A DNA stretch of 64,000 bases. It comes from Xylogone sp. PMI_703 (lineage: Eukaryota; Ascomycota; Leotiomycetes). Each line of letters starts with the position of its first letter. The stretch's first letter is position 1. The notes below the pieces were generated by a model. That model made no database searches, was not told where the DNA came from, and saw only the letters and a list, made by a program, of their open reading frames with translations. The stretch is taken from positions 4,650,001 through 4,714,000 of the forward strand of contig JAJTUQ010000004.1 of the NCBI GenBank assembly GCA_021399445.1, in the 5' to 3' direction. A program made the translations under genes and the position numbers. Shown piece by piece: positions 43,179-55,474 of the stretch.

Positions 43179-44850
43179 ATGGGTAAGACAGACGACATCG
43201 CACGGACAACCGACAATGTGGTAGATATAACGATTGAAGATACAGAAAATGCTCAAGATGTCATTTCCCGGAAGGTCTTGCGAAAGATCGACTACCGATT
43301 GATCCCACTCATATTCGTTACCTGCAATTTCTTCTTCATGGACAAGGCCATTCTTTCCAGCGCTGCAGTCTTCCAGCTTCGCGAGGACAATGTTAGTTCC
43401 AGTTTCAACTTCATACCCACACCTTGTTCTTAATCCATACCGTCAGCTCACAACTTTCAGCATCTTCACGGTCAGCAATATAGTTGGGCATCAAGCGTGT
43501 TTTATTTTGGCTACCTCCTGTGGATGTATCCTACCAGCCTTCTATGCGCTCGTCTTCCTATTGCCAAATACCTTGCCACCAACACGTTGATCTGGGGAGT
43601 GTTGGTGGGTATTACTGCTGCATGTAGCAGCTACGGTGGGTTAATCACAGTGCGCTTTCTACTAGGAGTAGTAGAGGCAACTATTGATCCAGCTTTCATA
43701 TTGTATAGGCGTCTTCAATCTATACATCATTGAGATATAGTTCTAAGTTATAACTGTAGTATTACATCCACGTGGTATACCCGCGACGAGGCACCGACAC
43801 GAACAGGAGTCTGGTTTGCTGGGAATTCTATTGGTGGCATCATCAGCAATCTCTTTGCCTATGGCGTTGGGCATATCAAAGATGGTCTTCACCCGTGGAG
43901 GTGGATGTACATCGTCCTCGGTGTCTTAACCCTTTCTTTGGGCATTTGGAATCTGGGCATTGCTGCCGGACAACATCTCGAATGCTAAATTCCTTACCGA
44001 GGAGGAGCGTAAATTTGCAAGGGACCGAATCGTCATTGCAGGGACTGGACAGACAGAAAAGACTATCTTTCGGTGGGATCAGTTAGTGGAATGTCTAATT
44101 GACCCAAAGACTTGGCTACTATTCGCCATCACTCTCTGTGCGCAGATCCCCAATGGCGGTACGCAAAATTTTGGCAACTTAGTGATCGAATCATTTGGCT
44201 TCTCCTCAATTGACTCGACACTGATTCAGATCCCCCCAGGCGTGATTGCTGCAAGTACGATCGCGGGAACTGGTTACTTGGCTGGACGATATAGGAGTCT
44301 TCACTGTCTGCTGATCATTTCTACGGTATTACCGCCCATCTGTGGAAGCGCAATGATCTACTTGCGATCTCATATCTCAAAGGGCGTGCAACTATTCGGA
44401 TACATGCTCTTGTCGACCGGTCCCGCTCCTGTTCCGCTTATCATGTCTATGGTTCAGACGAACTATAAGGGTGTGACGAAGAAGATGACCATGACGGCGC
44501 TCTTATTCTTTGCGTACTGCGCGGGAAATATTGCAGGTCCACAGTTATTCAAGAGTACAGAAGCGCCAACTTATAGTTCGGCATTCAAGGCTATTATGAT
44601 TTGCTATTCGCTGGATGTCGTTTTCTGCGTGATGTTGCGATTCTATCTGCAATGGATGAATACTAAGAGACAGAATATTGAGGGCATTGATGGAAGCGCG
44701 GGAACATCTGGTGCAGTAGCAGGTGGGAAGATTATTGAACTTGGAAATCATAGTAATCTCGGTGGTGCGGTTCAAGAGGTGGCGCTAAGGGAAGAGGACT
44801 ATGAAGATGTCACCGATTGGAAGACAGTTGGCTTTAGATATCGATACTGA
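43179..44850 (+). pseudogene. MFS transporter (allantoate-permease/Dal5-like) with a frameshift
   Basis: Exons 43179-43391, 43461-43702 and 43760 onward splice in phase and read as an anion:cation symporter of the Dal5 family: RKIDYRLIPLIFVTC, YFGYLLWMYPTSLL, VRFLLGVVEA, STWYTRDEAPTRTGVWFAGN and HPWRWMYIVLGVLTL. At about 43950-43962 the frame shifts by one base. The first frame stops at 43986, while the family sequence resumes in the next frame as LPDNISNAKFLTEEERKFA and runs to the stop at 44850 with the remaining membrane segments. No AG acceptor lies in the short interval, so an intron cannot explain it. If the frame were uninterrupted the protein would be about 515 aa, normal for the family. 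Either the gene is recently dead or the assembly has an indel. Confidence 0.8.
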
Positions 44851-45040
44851 CTTTACTCTATCAATATTGAGAATTATCCAATAACAATTGTTGATAGCTT
44901 ATTTCCAGAGTACGTCTCAAAGTCATTGATTAGATCTCATAGAATACCCAATGAAATATCCACTTTCAACTCTTTTTTTGGCTATTTATCTCTTAAGAGA
45001 ATTTGACATTAGATACAGCAAACTACTCTGGTAGCTTCCT

Positions 45041-45510
45041 CTACTTGTTCTGGCTTAACTGGAACAAAACATTGTTCTTGTTATTGTTCGCGCCTCCAAT
45101 GCAGGTGCTGTTGAACGGAGAATCTCCACAAACTGCTCTTGCCGCCGCCACACAATGCTCCCAACGACCTTTCGTAATGATAATTGTAGTTCCGGCTGTC
45201 TCAACCTGAAGATCAAATCTTGCATCACCAGAGGTGCCAGTGGTTTCAGTAGGCTGTCCTTGGCATTGTTCAATCGGCGCAGCTATGCTTCCGCAGATAT
45301 CTAGGAGGGCAACATTGATGTTATGGCTGTTCAAAGTCCTAGTAGAGAGTTAGACACAGTGTAGGAATAAGATGTTTAATTAGCCTACACTCCCTTATCC
45401 AGGCAGACGGTATTGGTGATAGAGTTGGGATCGACGGGCGTATTGGCTGGAGCGGGTAACGCTACTGAAAGCTGCAAAAGCAGTGCGCTTAAGAGATAAA
45501 ATGCCAGCAT
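45041..45510 (-). CDS. Small secreted protein with six cysteines
   Basis: Exon 1 (45510-45389) and exon 2 (45338-45041) join over a 50-bp intron (GTAGGC to ACTAG) to 139 aa. The first 18 residues (MLAFYLLSALLLQLSVAL) are a clear signal peptide, followed by a short Pro-rich piece. Six Cys residues are spread over the mature chain (VCLD, DICGS, EQCQ, EHCVA, AVCGD, TCIGG), enough for three disulphides. There is one N-glycosylation site (NST). No known domain is recognised. Size, secretion and Cys content are those of fungal effectors or small wall proteins, but this is a class description and not evidence of virulence. It lies just after the frameshifted transporter on the opposite strand. Confidence 0.75.
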
Positions 45511-47369
45511 ATTGATTATGGAAGTTGAGTGAAGCAGTGTGTTCTAGTAATACAAGACGTAAAATTAACAACGTATGGCTTCCAGAGCCGTAGAAGATAA
45601 AAACGAAATATGAGAAAGTATGGTTCTTCCTTTTCTATGTTGATGATTGTATCGCTATTTAAACAGAAGCAAAGGAGGCTACATCGTAAGTTGAGTATCA
45701 TCGCTTATACCTAACCTCCTGGTTTACGATGGTTTTAGAAGCCGACTACTATGAGGTGAAACGTGAGCTGTGACAATTTCTCCATCCGATGTTGAGTCTT
45801 CATTCTACCGTTACAGTACTGGTAGTGAACACCCACGGGTTTCAGGGTTCTCCACGAACCACAGATGGTCGGTTAGGGAGTTAACCTCTCCGTTTCATCT
45901 CCAAAGAAGAATGGTGCGGGACTCGGCAGAATAGCTGAGGCGCCCCTGAAAACAAGGGGATTCGCCTCGGTTACAGTAGACCAATTGATCTTGCGATAAT
46001 ACGATCATGACTTCTGGCCGACATTCAAATATCGGGCGGAAGTATACTGACAATTTGATCTAACTCATATGAAGAGGATTGCCTTTCTCACTTGCTTTGC
46101 GATAACTATAAAAAATAAGATCATACCACTTGACTTAGCTTAAAATCTATAGAATCTAATAAAATTATAATACTATACTCAAGGCACAATATTTGGTAGG
46201 GATACTCAAAAAGCCAGAGAGAGGCGAAAGATTGGGGAACGGCCCGGCCCATTGGCTTACGGGCCGGAACATATTCTTGAGCAAAGTAAACTCAGTAAAG
46301 TAACTTTACCACAGCCTTGCGCTGACAAATCTGGCACCCGCGACCACAGAGCATTCTCAAGATTCGTTACCAAAGTCTCTTCAGTGCATTGCTTAAGTAT
46401 CTGCATCCACGATGAAAAAGCTCTACTGCTGACTATTGCCAAATTCACAGTCACATGGAATCGAAGAAGAGAAACTTGAACGGCAGCCGCCACGGCCTAT
46501 CCCGTGGCATTTTGACTTCCTCTCAATTTTATCCCCGCTCCCAGACGGAGCTCACGAAAATGATGCCGTTGATCCATCGCTTCTTTGTTTAGTCTGTGAA
46601 AGATTTCGAGCATATGTTAAATCGAAGTTTCCTCCTCGCCTTGTTGGCAGCAGGAAAACTAGGGTATTCACGCACTACTCAACTGGATCTGCACTTGAGA
46701 TTTCCTATAAGTAAGCGTGCAGTCTTTGCAGCTTGATCTGGTACAGCCTCATTCGAACGCCAACCCCACTTGATCGTTTCGGTGAACCTAGGCAGTCAAA
46801 GCCAGTCACGTCGAATGACCTTGAAAGCGTCCGAAAAGCAACAAACATCCACATCACCATTTCTAGTGTAGACTTCGGGGACAAAGAAAGTCCTTAGATA
46901 GTAGTCCGGACCACATCTCCTCCTTCTTTATCGCGCAAATCCAATTTCCATCCACCGACCGGGTTAGTTCTAACCCGGATCCCGATCATTAGCTTTCAAT
47001 AAAAAAAGGCTACATTACAAAGCGAGCTAATAATCATTATTCATAATTTAGGAATTTAAGTGTTTTTGATCTTTGTTTCGCCTAAACTATATAAGGATTT
47101 GATCTCTAAAATCTCACACGCTTAATTGTGGATCTTTTCTAGTCCAGTTCTCCTAAATGTTAGATTATGCGGTAGTGTCGCGACGGCTGTTTAGATACGG
47201 TGTTCCGATCGCTGTCTATATTTATACGCACTTCCCGCATTCCTTAATGAGCCCTCGATGGCGAGACCTAGTTCTAGCTTGAAGCAGGGTACTGTAGGGA
47301 CCTGTATGCGTGCTCCTCACCCACGAAACTTGGAATATCATCTTATCTGTTAACCTGAAAACGGAAATT
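45511..47369. other. Intergenic region with possible gene fragment
   Basis: About 1.86 kb. A short frame near 46436-46714 contains SLLCLVCERFRAYVKSKFP, which loosely recalls the Cys region before HET domains, but it has no ATG in a good context and stops soon after. It may be a relic. The rest is AT-rich with nothing recognisable. Confidence 0.45.
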
Positions 47370-48593
47370 ATGGCAACAGAGCCAATACAACTATTACTAC
47401 TGCCAGAACCACAAGAGTTTCACCTCTTCCCACATCTTCCGCCTGAGCTACGTCGCATGATCTGGCGAGAGTGTCGCCCGCATCGAGTGATTGAATTAGA
47501 CTCGCCTCACCCGGATGAAGTGGACGACACTACTTGTAGGTTATATAACCCTACTTTGGTCAACTCTCGACCCCCAATAATCTCAAGAGTATGTCGTGAA
47601 TCACGTGAAGTAGCTTTCGAGGATGGTGCAGGTGTTTTAGGGCGGGGAAGATATAACGGTATTATTTTTCCTCAAATGTTTGGTCCGGGAAACGCCACTG
47701 CCGTAAATTGCCCATGGTTTAGTCCAACCACAGATATTGTTCACCACAACTGGAATGAAGGCGAGAATCCTTTTCGTCCATGCCGTGTTACCCCGTTTTC
47801 CTTTTTCCAGACTGTTGCAGCCACAGCCATTGCAGCATCCATCGATAAGAGTTTCCTACATAAGTTGAACGGCAATGACACAAACTTCTCTCCTTACATA
47901 GACAAAGATCTTACGCTGCTAGAACATCAGAAGCATTACTTTGTTACAATATACATGGTAACACTTCATGTGTCTATAGCCCAAGCTGCACGTTCCGGCT
48001 TGTTTGGAAGACTTGTCGAGGAACGTGTTAAGCTAATTGACGCTGCGGACACGAAGACCTTACACAAGTATTATTATCTCTGGCTTGAGGGACCACGAGA
48101 AGATGAAGAGCCGGCAGAATTCTTTAACTTGGCATTGTCGGGCAATCGTTTTCAAGGCCCCGTGCTAGATTGGAGAGAAGGGAACAACGTCCAGTGGATC
48201 GGACACAAGTGGAAGAATGGCGGAAAAGATAGCGCTGAAAACCCTGAACAAGTTTGGTTCAATCCAGAGAAGGATGATGTTTGGCCAAAAGTAACACCAT
48301 TTGGTGTACCCAACATAAATCATCCCTGGGTTAAGAAGACATTAGAGGATATCCCACGATTCACTCCAATGATCATGTTTCGTCTCTGCGAGCAAAAGTG
48401 TTTCCTCCCGCCATCTCAGCCTCCATCTCCACCGCCGAGCTATCTTCGGTCTATATCGGACATACAGGACTGGAGGCAGATGCAGCGACATAGAGAGAAG
48501 TACTTGAAGCCTCAGAGAAGTGTTACGACCCATGGCGGACCTCTTCGACCCCTTCTCCGTGGCACGAATTTACTACCACGTTATAGGGCTTAG
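47370..48593 (+). CDS. 2EXR-domain protein
   Basis: A single exon encodes 407 aa. The N-terminus has the 2EXR signature FHLFPHLPPELRRMIW (residues 17-32), followed by RPHRVIEL and PPIISRVCRESREVA, which complete the domain of about 100 residues. Fungal genomes carry many such proteins; their function is not known, although they resemble F-box-like recognition modules in some annotations. The remaining 280 residues are not recognised. The C-terminal 70 residues are rich in Pro and basic residues (PPSQPPSPPPSYLRS). The ATG at 47370 was chosen over an upstream GTG because it directly precedes the domain. No intron is needed. Confidence 0.82.
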   Translation: MATEPIQLLLLPEPQEFHLFPHLPPELRRMIWRECRPHRVIELDSPHPDEVDDTTCRLYNPTLVNSRPPIISRVCRESREVAFEDGAGVLGRGRYNGIIFPQMFGPGNATAVNCPWFSPTTDIVHHNWNEGENPFRPCRVTPFSFFQTVAATAIAASIDKSFLHKLNGNDTNFSPYIDKDLTLLEHQKHYFVTIYMVTLHVSIAQAARSGLFGRLVEERVKLIDAADTKTLHKYYYLWLEGPREDEEPAEFFNLALSGNRFQGPVLDWREGNNVQWIGHKWKNGGKDSAENPEQVWFNPEKDDVWPKVTPFGVPNINHPWVKKTLEDIPRFTPMIMFRLCEQKCFLPPSQPPSPPPSYLRSISDIQDWRQMQRHREKYLKPQRSVTTHGGPLRPLLRGTNLLPRYRA

Positions 48594-50211
48594 GGATGGT
48601 AGAGCAACAAGACAGGTAATCACTTTGTAATTACAACTAGTGTTGCTAATAACATGGCAATAAAGTAGTATATTATAATATATACGATATAATATGCATT
48701 TTCTAATAATTTGACAATTAGATTAACTAATGATCTGGTTTAGTCTAGACTGTAAGGGTTTTTAGGGATTGTTTCTTGAGACCTGACTATTAGATTATAG
48801 ACTATATAGTCTAGTCTGAGCTAGAATAACTTTTAAAGATTATTTTGAGATTGTAAGTTGTGCTAAATTATAAGGACATAGTGAAATGCATAATATAAAT
48901 TTAGAACTGTCTAGTAGTGGTTAAGATACGTTGAAAATACAGTTGTTATTACTTAAATGGGGGATGAACAAAAGGTTATTACCAAAACAGTCAAGCACAA
49001 GATGTTTTATAATAACCATACAGTTCAGGTCATAACTAGCTAGAATATAATGTTTGAGGCACTATCAGGTGAATTTAACTATGTCAGCAGTACTCCGCTT
49101 GCTCGTTGTGCTCCTGCTTCTGAGAGACTATCTGTTCATCCCTGTGTACTTGAAGATTCTTATTCACAATAACACATGCATTTTCGACTTGCAATTTCTG
49201 AAACTGTTGAGTATAATAACAGTAGTATAGATGTACCTCTGTTTATGAACTACACGGAGCTGTCTCCGCTCTGTGAGTCAATAAAGATACTTTTGCGACC
49301 AATATGACATTAACTTCAACATGATTAATGTTGACACTCTTCACTGCTATTTCTGTATTGCATCATTGAGTCCTCTGCTAAGCATGAACTTGCTCAAAAG
49401 GATAGATTGATCCTAGAGATCCTTAGTAGCTAGATTAGACGACTAGTTATGACCTACCTAGCCTAGAAGGATTCATACACTTCCCTTTTATTCGTAAGCA
49501 GCTCTTATTTTCCCCTTTCACTGTAAGTAACTGTACGAAACTTTTAATATTAGTAAATCTGTAAGTCGCTTGATCCTTCTGGCTTTCGCTGTAGCATCAA
49601 ATTGTCGAAACATGGATCTGATGTACCAGATATGGTAAGAACTAAAGAATTAATTGGACCAACTATCTTACAGCGTAACTATAGTACAGTTTGTTAATTT
49701 CACATTTCTGTTTTGCAAGTTAATACCCACATCACTCGTTAGCAGAGTGCGGAGACTCGCCAGGCATTAATTTCTGACACGACAAACCGTGGGTCGCTCC
49801 CCTCAGAGATTAAGGATCACTATTGCTGACCAACTTACGGTACACAGAGTTAGAGGTCTACGCCAAAAAGTTATATCAATTATGGTAATTGTAGTAATTA
49901 TGGGTTGTATGCAACTGTTCTTGCAACATCCGATAAGTGGCTACACCCACGTTTCACTATACATATTCAACATAGTCAGGAGAACCCCGAAGTGTGAGGA
50001 ATATTCTGTCAAAGTTCCCTTTATGAAATCCCTGATGATGGAGCGTCATCGACTACTCTTAGGTATTAGTTCCGGATATCTGATACCTTGTTATAAGCTT
50101 TATAGTTCTCTAATAGTTAAATTCTACAGTCTTTACTACTAAGTTCTTAAGTGATTTATAAAGTTAGTAATTATACCTAAAATATAGCATTGATGAATGT
50201 CTACCCTTTCC
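48594..50211. other. AT-rich intergenic region
   Basis: About 1.6 kb, AT-rich with many short A/T runs. A frame at 49789-50142 lacks ATG and family features and is probably chance. Nothing else is supported. Confidence 0.5.
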
Positions 50212-50755
50212 TCACTGCATTATCCACTTTTTATACAAATAAGTATTCGACGGTTCAGATACCAGATGCGGCGGATTGAACGGGTGCCCGATCAGAACAC
50301 GCTCAGGATTTTGGCAATCAGTGATAAATTGAGAGGATGGAATTCCGGATGAGGAGGAAGCAATAACGACATTACTTCTTGTCTTTGCGTCTAGTGTAGC
50401 CAACAACTTGCACTTTAATTCAAGCTTTTCGGGAGCATTCTGATGAAAGTTATTTCTATATCAGATATCCGGTAATATTGAAGACATTACCTCCTGAATG
50501 AAATCCAACCTTTCCGCAATAATCGTCCAAGCTCTCACCCACAAATGTGCAATTCGACAGGGTTGCGTTAGAATGGAGACCCAGCTTCTTAAGGGTTGGC
50601 CATGAGTCATTCAAGAAGGCCATCAACTTGTCCTTTGCACCAGGTGCAGGATCGGAGACGAATACTTGAAGGCCGTGAGCCAGGAAAAGAGCAGTCCAGC
50701 TGGCTCCGATCACTCCAGTGCCCACAACTCCAACGGTTTTGATAGCTGTTGCCAT
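50212..50755 (-). pseudogene. Truncated 3-hydroxyacyl-CoA dehydrogenase relic
   Basis: The N-terminal half of an NAD-dependent 3-hydroxyacyl-CoA (or carnitine) dehydrogenase is visible. It begins MATAIKTVGVVGTGVIGAS at 50755, with the GxGxxG dinucleotide motif. It continues through SDPAPGAKDKL and VGESLDDYCGKV. Here one extra G (in GGATTTCATTC at about 50499) breaks the frame. The family sequence resumes after a likely intron as NAPEKLELKCKLLATLDAKT and RVLIGHPFNPPHLV. It then stops matching, and the whole C-terminal catalytic domain is absent. Normal length is about 320 aa, and only about 155 remain. The break is therefore double: a frameshift and a 3' truncation. Catalytic function is lost. 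Confidence 0.85.
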
Positions 50756-52047
50756 ATTGAAAATTCTGTGATCTTGTAGAAATATTTTTAAATTTACTTT
50801 TGGAGAATTGATGGCAATGAAGATCGAGTTGTATCTTGCAGTCTCCAATTTTGATGGCGTCGGGGTCACTCGGCCGAGCCATCCCAAAACATAGATATTA
50901 CGTCGATCCAGTTATAAAGCTGTTCTAGATCTGTACGCCACAACAAATCACTCGGCCAAGTGTAACTATAGATGTATAGAGTCATGATTGCATGCTTACT
51001 CGGTAGATTCAGCTACGATGATTACCTAGCAGGGTGGGTTGACTTCAAACACTATGGGAAGAGCTAGTTTCGCCTAGACGTACCAGTTTCGAGGTTAGGA
51101 GATGATTCAACGTATTTTGGCTACTATCATCTTTGACATGTATCCCCTTATGTTCTACAGTTTTCTGCATGGACCAAAACATAATTAAACTTAGCGTATT
51201 TCCCCGATGAATGCAAGCTCTATGTTCAATTGATTTTATAAAAATTTGCTCTTTTATCATAAACTGCTTTTAGTATGCAACGTACTAACACAATAGTCAT
51301 GTCTATAACTGGGTGCACAACAAATAGTACAGAAGTAGGTAGTACAGAAGTAGAGAACAATAATAAGCACGGTGGTGGTGGTGATAGTTAATGAAACTTA
51401 AAAGATAAGATCCACTTGGGGAGTTGAGCACAAGACTCACGTCTGCTCGGGCTAGCTCATGTATGTGCATATTCATAGTCTTGAGGACCTTTTCCATCTA
51501 GAGCTCTTGACATATCAGGTGATGTTCCTAGCACTATCTTGTAGGCTCCGCAGCTCCCGGGGTCTACCTTCCGCGGCCCCTGCTATCTTGGGATGGCTCA
51601 ACTCCTATACAGCGTAACAAGCAGAATTAATAGCAATCCTCAGTTGAACCAATATTAACATGGACCATATATGTCCGCAGTCATTTTAGCCCTAAATTAG
51701 TTTATTTGTGCTATATATTAGGACTTTATGCAGGGGCAGCAAAGGCTATCCAATCATACCACATGCAATATTAGAACTAGGTGCGATACCTGGAACCTGG
51801 GTAATTTCAACCAGCCAGCCTCGTCATCTTGCATATAATTCTAGCGTTAGACCTTAAAGCTTGTCATGTCCCCGCGCGGTAGCCGGATATAGATGGACTA
51901 ATCAGCCCTTGCTGGAAGAATGTAAGGACCGGCGGGCCGAAGATTTATCCAGGTAAATGTGTTGATGTATAGCCGCAGTCCTCAAAAACTCAAAGAGTCC
52001 CACACAGCGATGATTTCAAAAATCATCTCTATTTGAAATCCTTCCAC
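50756..52047. other. Intergenic region between relic and GH131 gene
   Basis: About 1.3 kb. Short imperfect direct repeats (GTAGTACAGAAGTAG) lie at about 51325-51355. No gene is supported. The 3' part should hold the GH131 promoter. Confidence 0.5.
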
Positions 52048-53153
52048 ATGGCTCCGAAAATATTGGCGTCGCTGTGTGCCCTTCTGTTGACAGGCGTTGC
52101 TGCTCAGAAATGCCCTATTCAATTCGAGGGCCGAATCCCGGCAGATTATACCACCAAGTCATTTGATCTGGCTACAAGCCTCTATAATCCTCAATTTGTG
52201 TACGGAGAGAGTAAGTCAAAGAAATGCACAAGCTATAAAGAACAAAAAACTTACCGTAATACTAGATCTTACATGGAGTAAGATTATTCATCTCCCTCAC
52301 GTAGAAGCTGCACCGGTATGACATCCTTATGGGCCCAATTCCTCAAGCTTATACGGTATAGTTTGACAAAAAATCCGGCACGAAGGCCTTGGAAGTCACA
52401 ATAAAGTAATTGAGTTCCTTCCGGATAATCAGCTGCTGAGCTGATTTTTTCTAGTGACAAATCAGTCTTTGCCCCCAATCCAACAACTCACCAGACCGGT
52501 TTTCGCCGCGCAGAGTTGCTACCAGCAAGCAACAGTGGCACTGATCCATCTACAAGTGGCGTTAAGACGCTGCATTTTAGTGTTCGTTTGGATAATTCAC
52601 GGCCCCTGAATTACTCACACGAATACCAGCTTGTCTTCCTGGAGACAAACGATTATTCCTCAAACCAATTTGCGCTCAAAACAGGGACTATCGTCGGAGA
52701 CCCTGCGAAGCGGAGCCCTCAGCATCTTGTGCTTCAAAGCAATGTGAGGTATCTTGCTACGACTCGAGACTTACATGTAGTACGGTTTACCCCTAATGTC
52801 TGGCATAACTATGGCCTCGTGCTTGACTTTGACAGAAAGTGAGTTATCTACCCAGTAACTGTAATCCTAAATGCAACAGATTAAGACTGTAGATACTGAC
52901 CTGATTTACAAGTACAACTCAAGTCTACTACTCTAGACAGTTTGACACACTGCATCCCGTAACATCAGTGGAGCCCAACGACGTTAGCGGCCAGGGCCAG
53001 TATCATTTCGGAATATTGAAGAAGCCGACGGGAGATAATCTTACAGATGTTACTACGCAAGGGTATCAAGAGTCTAGTATCAATGAAGGTATTATATTTG
53101 GAGGAATTTTTGAAGAAGATAGCTCCGGGGGGTGTATTAGTCTTAAGCCATGA
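52048..53153 (+). CDS. GH131 beta-glucanase, secreted
   Basis: Five exons (52048-52210, 52266-52315, 52362-52405, 52455-52838, 52913-53153) join in frame to 293 aa. Residues 1-20 form a signal peptide (MAPKILASLCALLLTGVAAQ). The mature chain has family motifs CPIQFEGRIPADY, KSVFAPNPTTHQTGFRRAEL, GVKTLHFSVRLDNSRPLNYS, HEYQLVFLETNDYSSNQF, GQGQYHFGILKKPTGDN and INEGIIFGGIFEEDSSGGC. GH131 enzymes act on beta-1,3, beta-1,4 or mixed beta-glucans and are found in fungi and oomycetes, often as plant-wall or infection-related enzymes. The protein consists of one catalytic domain with no carbohydrate-binding module. The gene is intact, with many small exons, each carrying family sequence. Length is normal. 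Confidence 0.92.
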
Positions 53154-53755
53154 TAGATATCATAACTAAACTTTCCATTATTTGATACTACCAGCTCTCA
53201 TCTGCTCACGACATTTTATAGAATTTTCAAGGTTAAATTTAGCATATGGTCGGTCCATTTGACCTTATCAGATCAACATTCTTAGTTTACCCGCCGTGTT
53301 AGGCTCTTACAATCTCGATGTTAGTTCGTTACTAAGTACAAACACTTTGTAAGTTCTATAGCCTCGGGGCAAAGGTTATTGGGAAAGACCAAATTTACTT
53401 GGATAAATAATGTTACCATGTAGCATACAGTCAATAGAGCACTTAAACCCTGACTGCCGTCACTGAAGTCTTTTTTACCTACATTATCTGGTAGACGTTC
53501 GTGAGGCTGAAACACAGGTCGTACCCCTGCATTTGGCTGCCACATGTCACCTCGCAGCCTTGGACTTACAAATTTCTCCTCTTAACCTGTCAACAGTTTA
53601 TAACCTTTCTACAGCGTTATACAACTTCGTGTGCCTGAATTTATTAGCGCGTAGCTACTCTATACCACGGCGCTTGATCTCGTCTGAGATCGCTGCGCGC
53701 ATCAAATCGAAAGGCTAATTAGGTAGCCTCAGTCGAAAGCTACAGAATCTTGCCA
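53154..53755. other. Intergenic region
   Basis: About 600 bp between GH131 and the kinase. Short frames on both strands have no family features. It should hold the kinase promoter. Confidence 0.5.
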
Positions 53756-55474
53756 ATGGAGAATGAAGTTGACAAATATCGACTAGAGACTTTATTTCTT
53801 GAAAATCCGACCCGTGTCATCCACACCTCCAATAGATCCGCATATGACTCCGTCCTCATCCAGGACCCATTCGAACATGAAAATAGATGGTACCGGGGGG
53901 AGGAGATTGGCCATGGAACCTACTCGACGGTTTACGTAGAAGAGTCTACGAGTGACCTCAAGAGAGCAGTGAAGGTGGTACGGAAAAATGGTCCCAAGCT
54001 GGCACAAAGAACTATCAAAAGAGAACTGGCTGCGCTAGCCGAGTTCTCGAAGCCTAGGGTATGTGTCCATATTATCGCATGATGAAACGTCCCCCTTTCG
54101 TTAGTTTACGCCCTCTGCAGAAGAATATGCTAACAGTGACAAATCGTCATAGGAGCAGACCGACAGCATGTTTGTTGAATTTCTAGGTTGGTTTGAAGAT
54201 GAGAAATACCTCTTTCTCGCTATGGAGTACTTCCCTCTTGGAGATCTAGGCGTTCATATAGGGTCGGGAATGGAGGAGGATACGGTAAAGACGATATGTG
54301 CTCAAGTATTGAGAGGCCTTATCGTTATGCACCAGCAAGGATATGCTCATCGGGACTTGAAACCCCAGGTAAATAAAGAGAACGTCGATGACTTTTCGTA
54401 TACGTGATGACTTACTTGTGCACTTAGAATATATTTGTCGTCCAGACCAAACCGCAGTGGAAGATCAAAATTGGGGATTTCGGGATATCGAAACGTACCC
54501 TATTAGAGGACAACACCGAATTTCGGACGGAGGTCGGAACCCCAGGATTTGAAGCTCCCGAAATCCGTGGCTACGTGGAGTGTGATGATGGACAAGAAAC
54601 AAGCGTATACACTCGTGCCGTCGACATATGGTCCCTCGGTTGTCTATTATATAAACTTATCACAAATGAAATACCTTTCCAAAACGGCCGAGAAGTCAGA
54701 AACTTCTGCTCCGGAAAGAAGCCATTTCCAGCAGAGCCCTTAAAAGGGAAAATGTCAAGTGAAGGGGTAAAGTTTCTTGAGGGTCTCCTGAAAGCATATC
54801 CTCTCTCCCGCCCCACTGCAGGAGAGTTGTACCAAAATGCGTGGCTGCAGACTGATAACGGCCACGGGGATACCACTATTATAAAACAGGTAATTTCGGC
54901 TAATCCTCAGTCTACGTTACCAGAAGATTGCAGGTACATATCAGGACCTTCTCCCCTACCAAAATGGAGGGCTCCTGGTATGAATCAGCGTCAAAGTGCT
55001 GCAAATAGGAATGCCAGAGGAGGTGGGCCTATGCGCCGTATGATTAAGTACAAGGAATCCTACGCCGGTATACTAGTTACCCAAGATCCGCCCGGAACCA
55101 TGCGATATGGCAAACTTCCTTTCGAGCGTTTCCCTTATTTGCATACTAGTTATTCCAGCTCGAATTTGAACTTCGGTAGTCAAACTAACGAAGCGCTTAA
55201 TAGAGATGCATATGACTCGCAATCAAGTCGTAACGGGTTTCAATATGCCCCAGCGGCTTATTGGGATACATCTGAATGGCATCCAGGACTTAACGAGCCT
55301 CAATATTCTTCAGTGCAATCTGGTTCATCAACCGCACGGAATAGTCAGCTATGGCCTGAAGTGGATATATCTCTCGGTGGACAAAATGATAATTGGCACG
55401 GTGCTGCCTTACCCGAAGTCCACCCACCCTCTCCCAGCCAGCGGTTTCCTCCTGTAACGGAGAGTATGAGGTAA
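53756..55474 (+). CDS. Serine/threonine protein kinase
   Basis: Three exons (53756-54058, 54153-54368, 54428-55474) join to 521 aa. The kinase domain spans about residues 46-310. It has the Gly loop IGHGTYSTVY (51-60), the ATP-binding lysine in AVKVV (Lys73), the catalytic loop HRDLKPQN (167-174, split by an intron), the magnesium motif DFG (190-192) and the APE motif after the activation segment. All catalytic residues are present, so it should be active. The pattern is closest to CAMK-like kinases, but I would not name a subgroup. The C-terminal 200 residues are disordered, with Ser, Asn, Gln and Tyr, and may be regulatory or a scaffold. The ATG at 53756 is preferred to an upstream TTG. Confidence 0.92.

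Noticed and set aside
46252..46714. Small gene with HET-like Cys region
   Set aside because: No ATG in good context, two unconnected frames and no HET core blocks. Noted only as a possible relic.
49789..50142. 117-codon membrane-like frame
   Set aside because: It starts with a non-ATG codon in AT-rich DNA, where hydrophobic chance frames are common.
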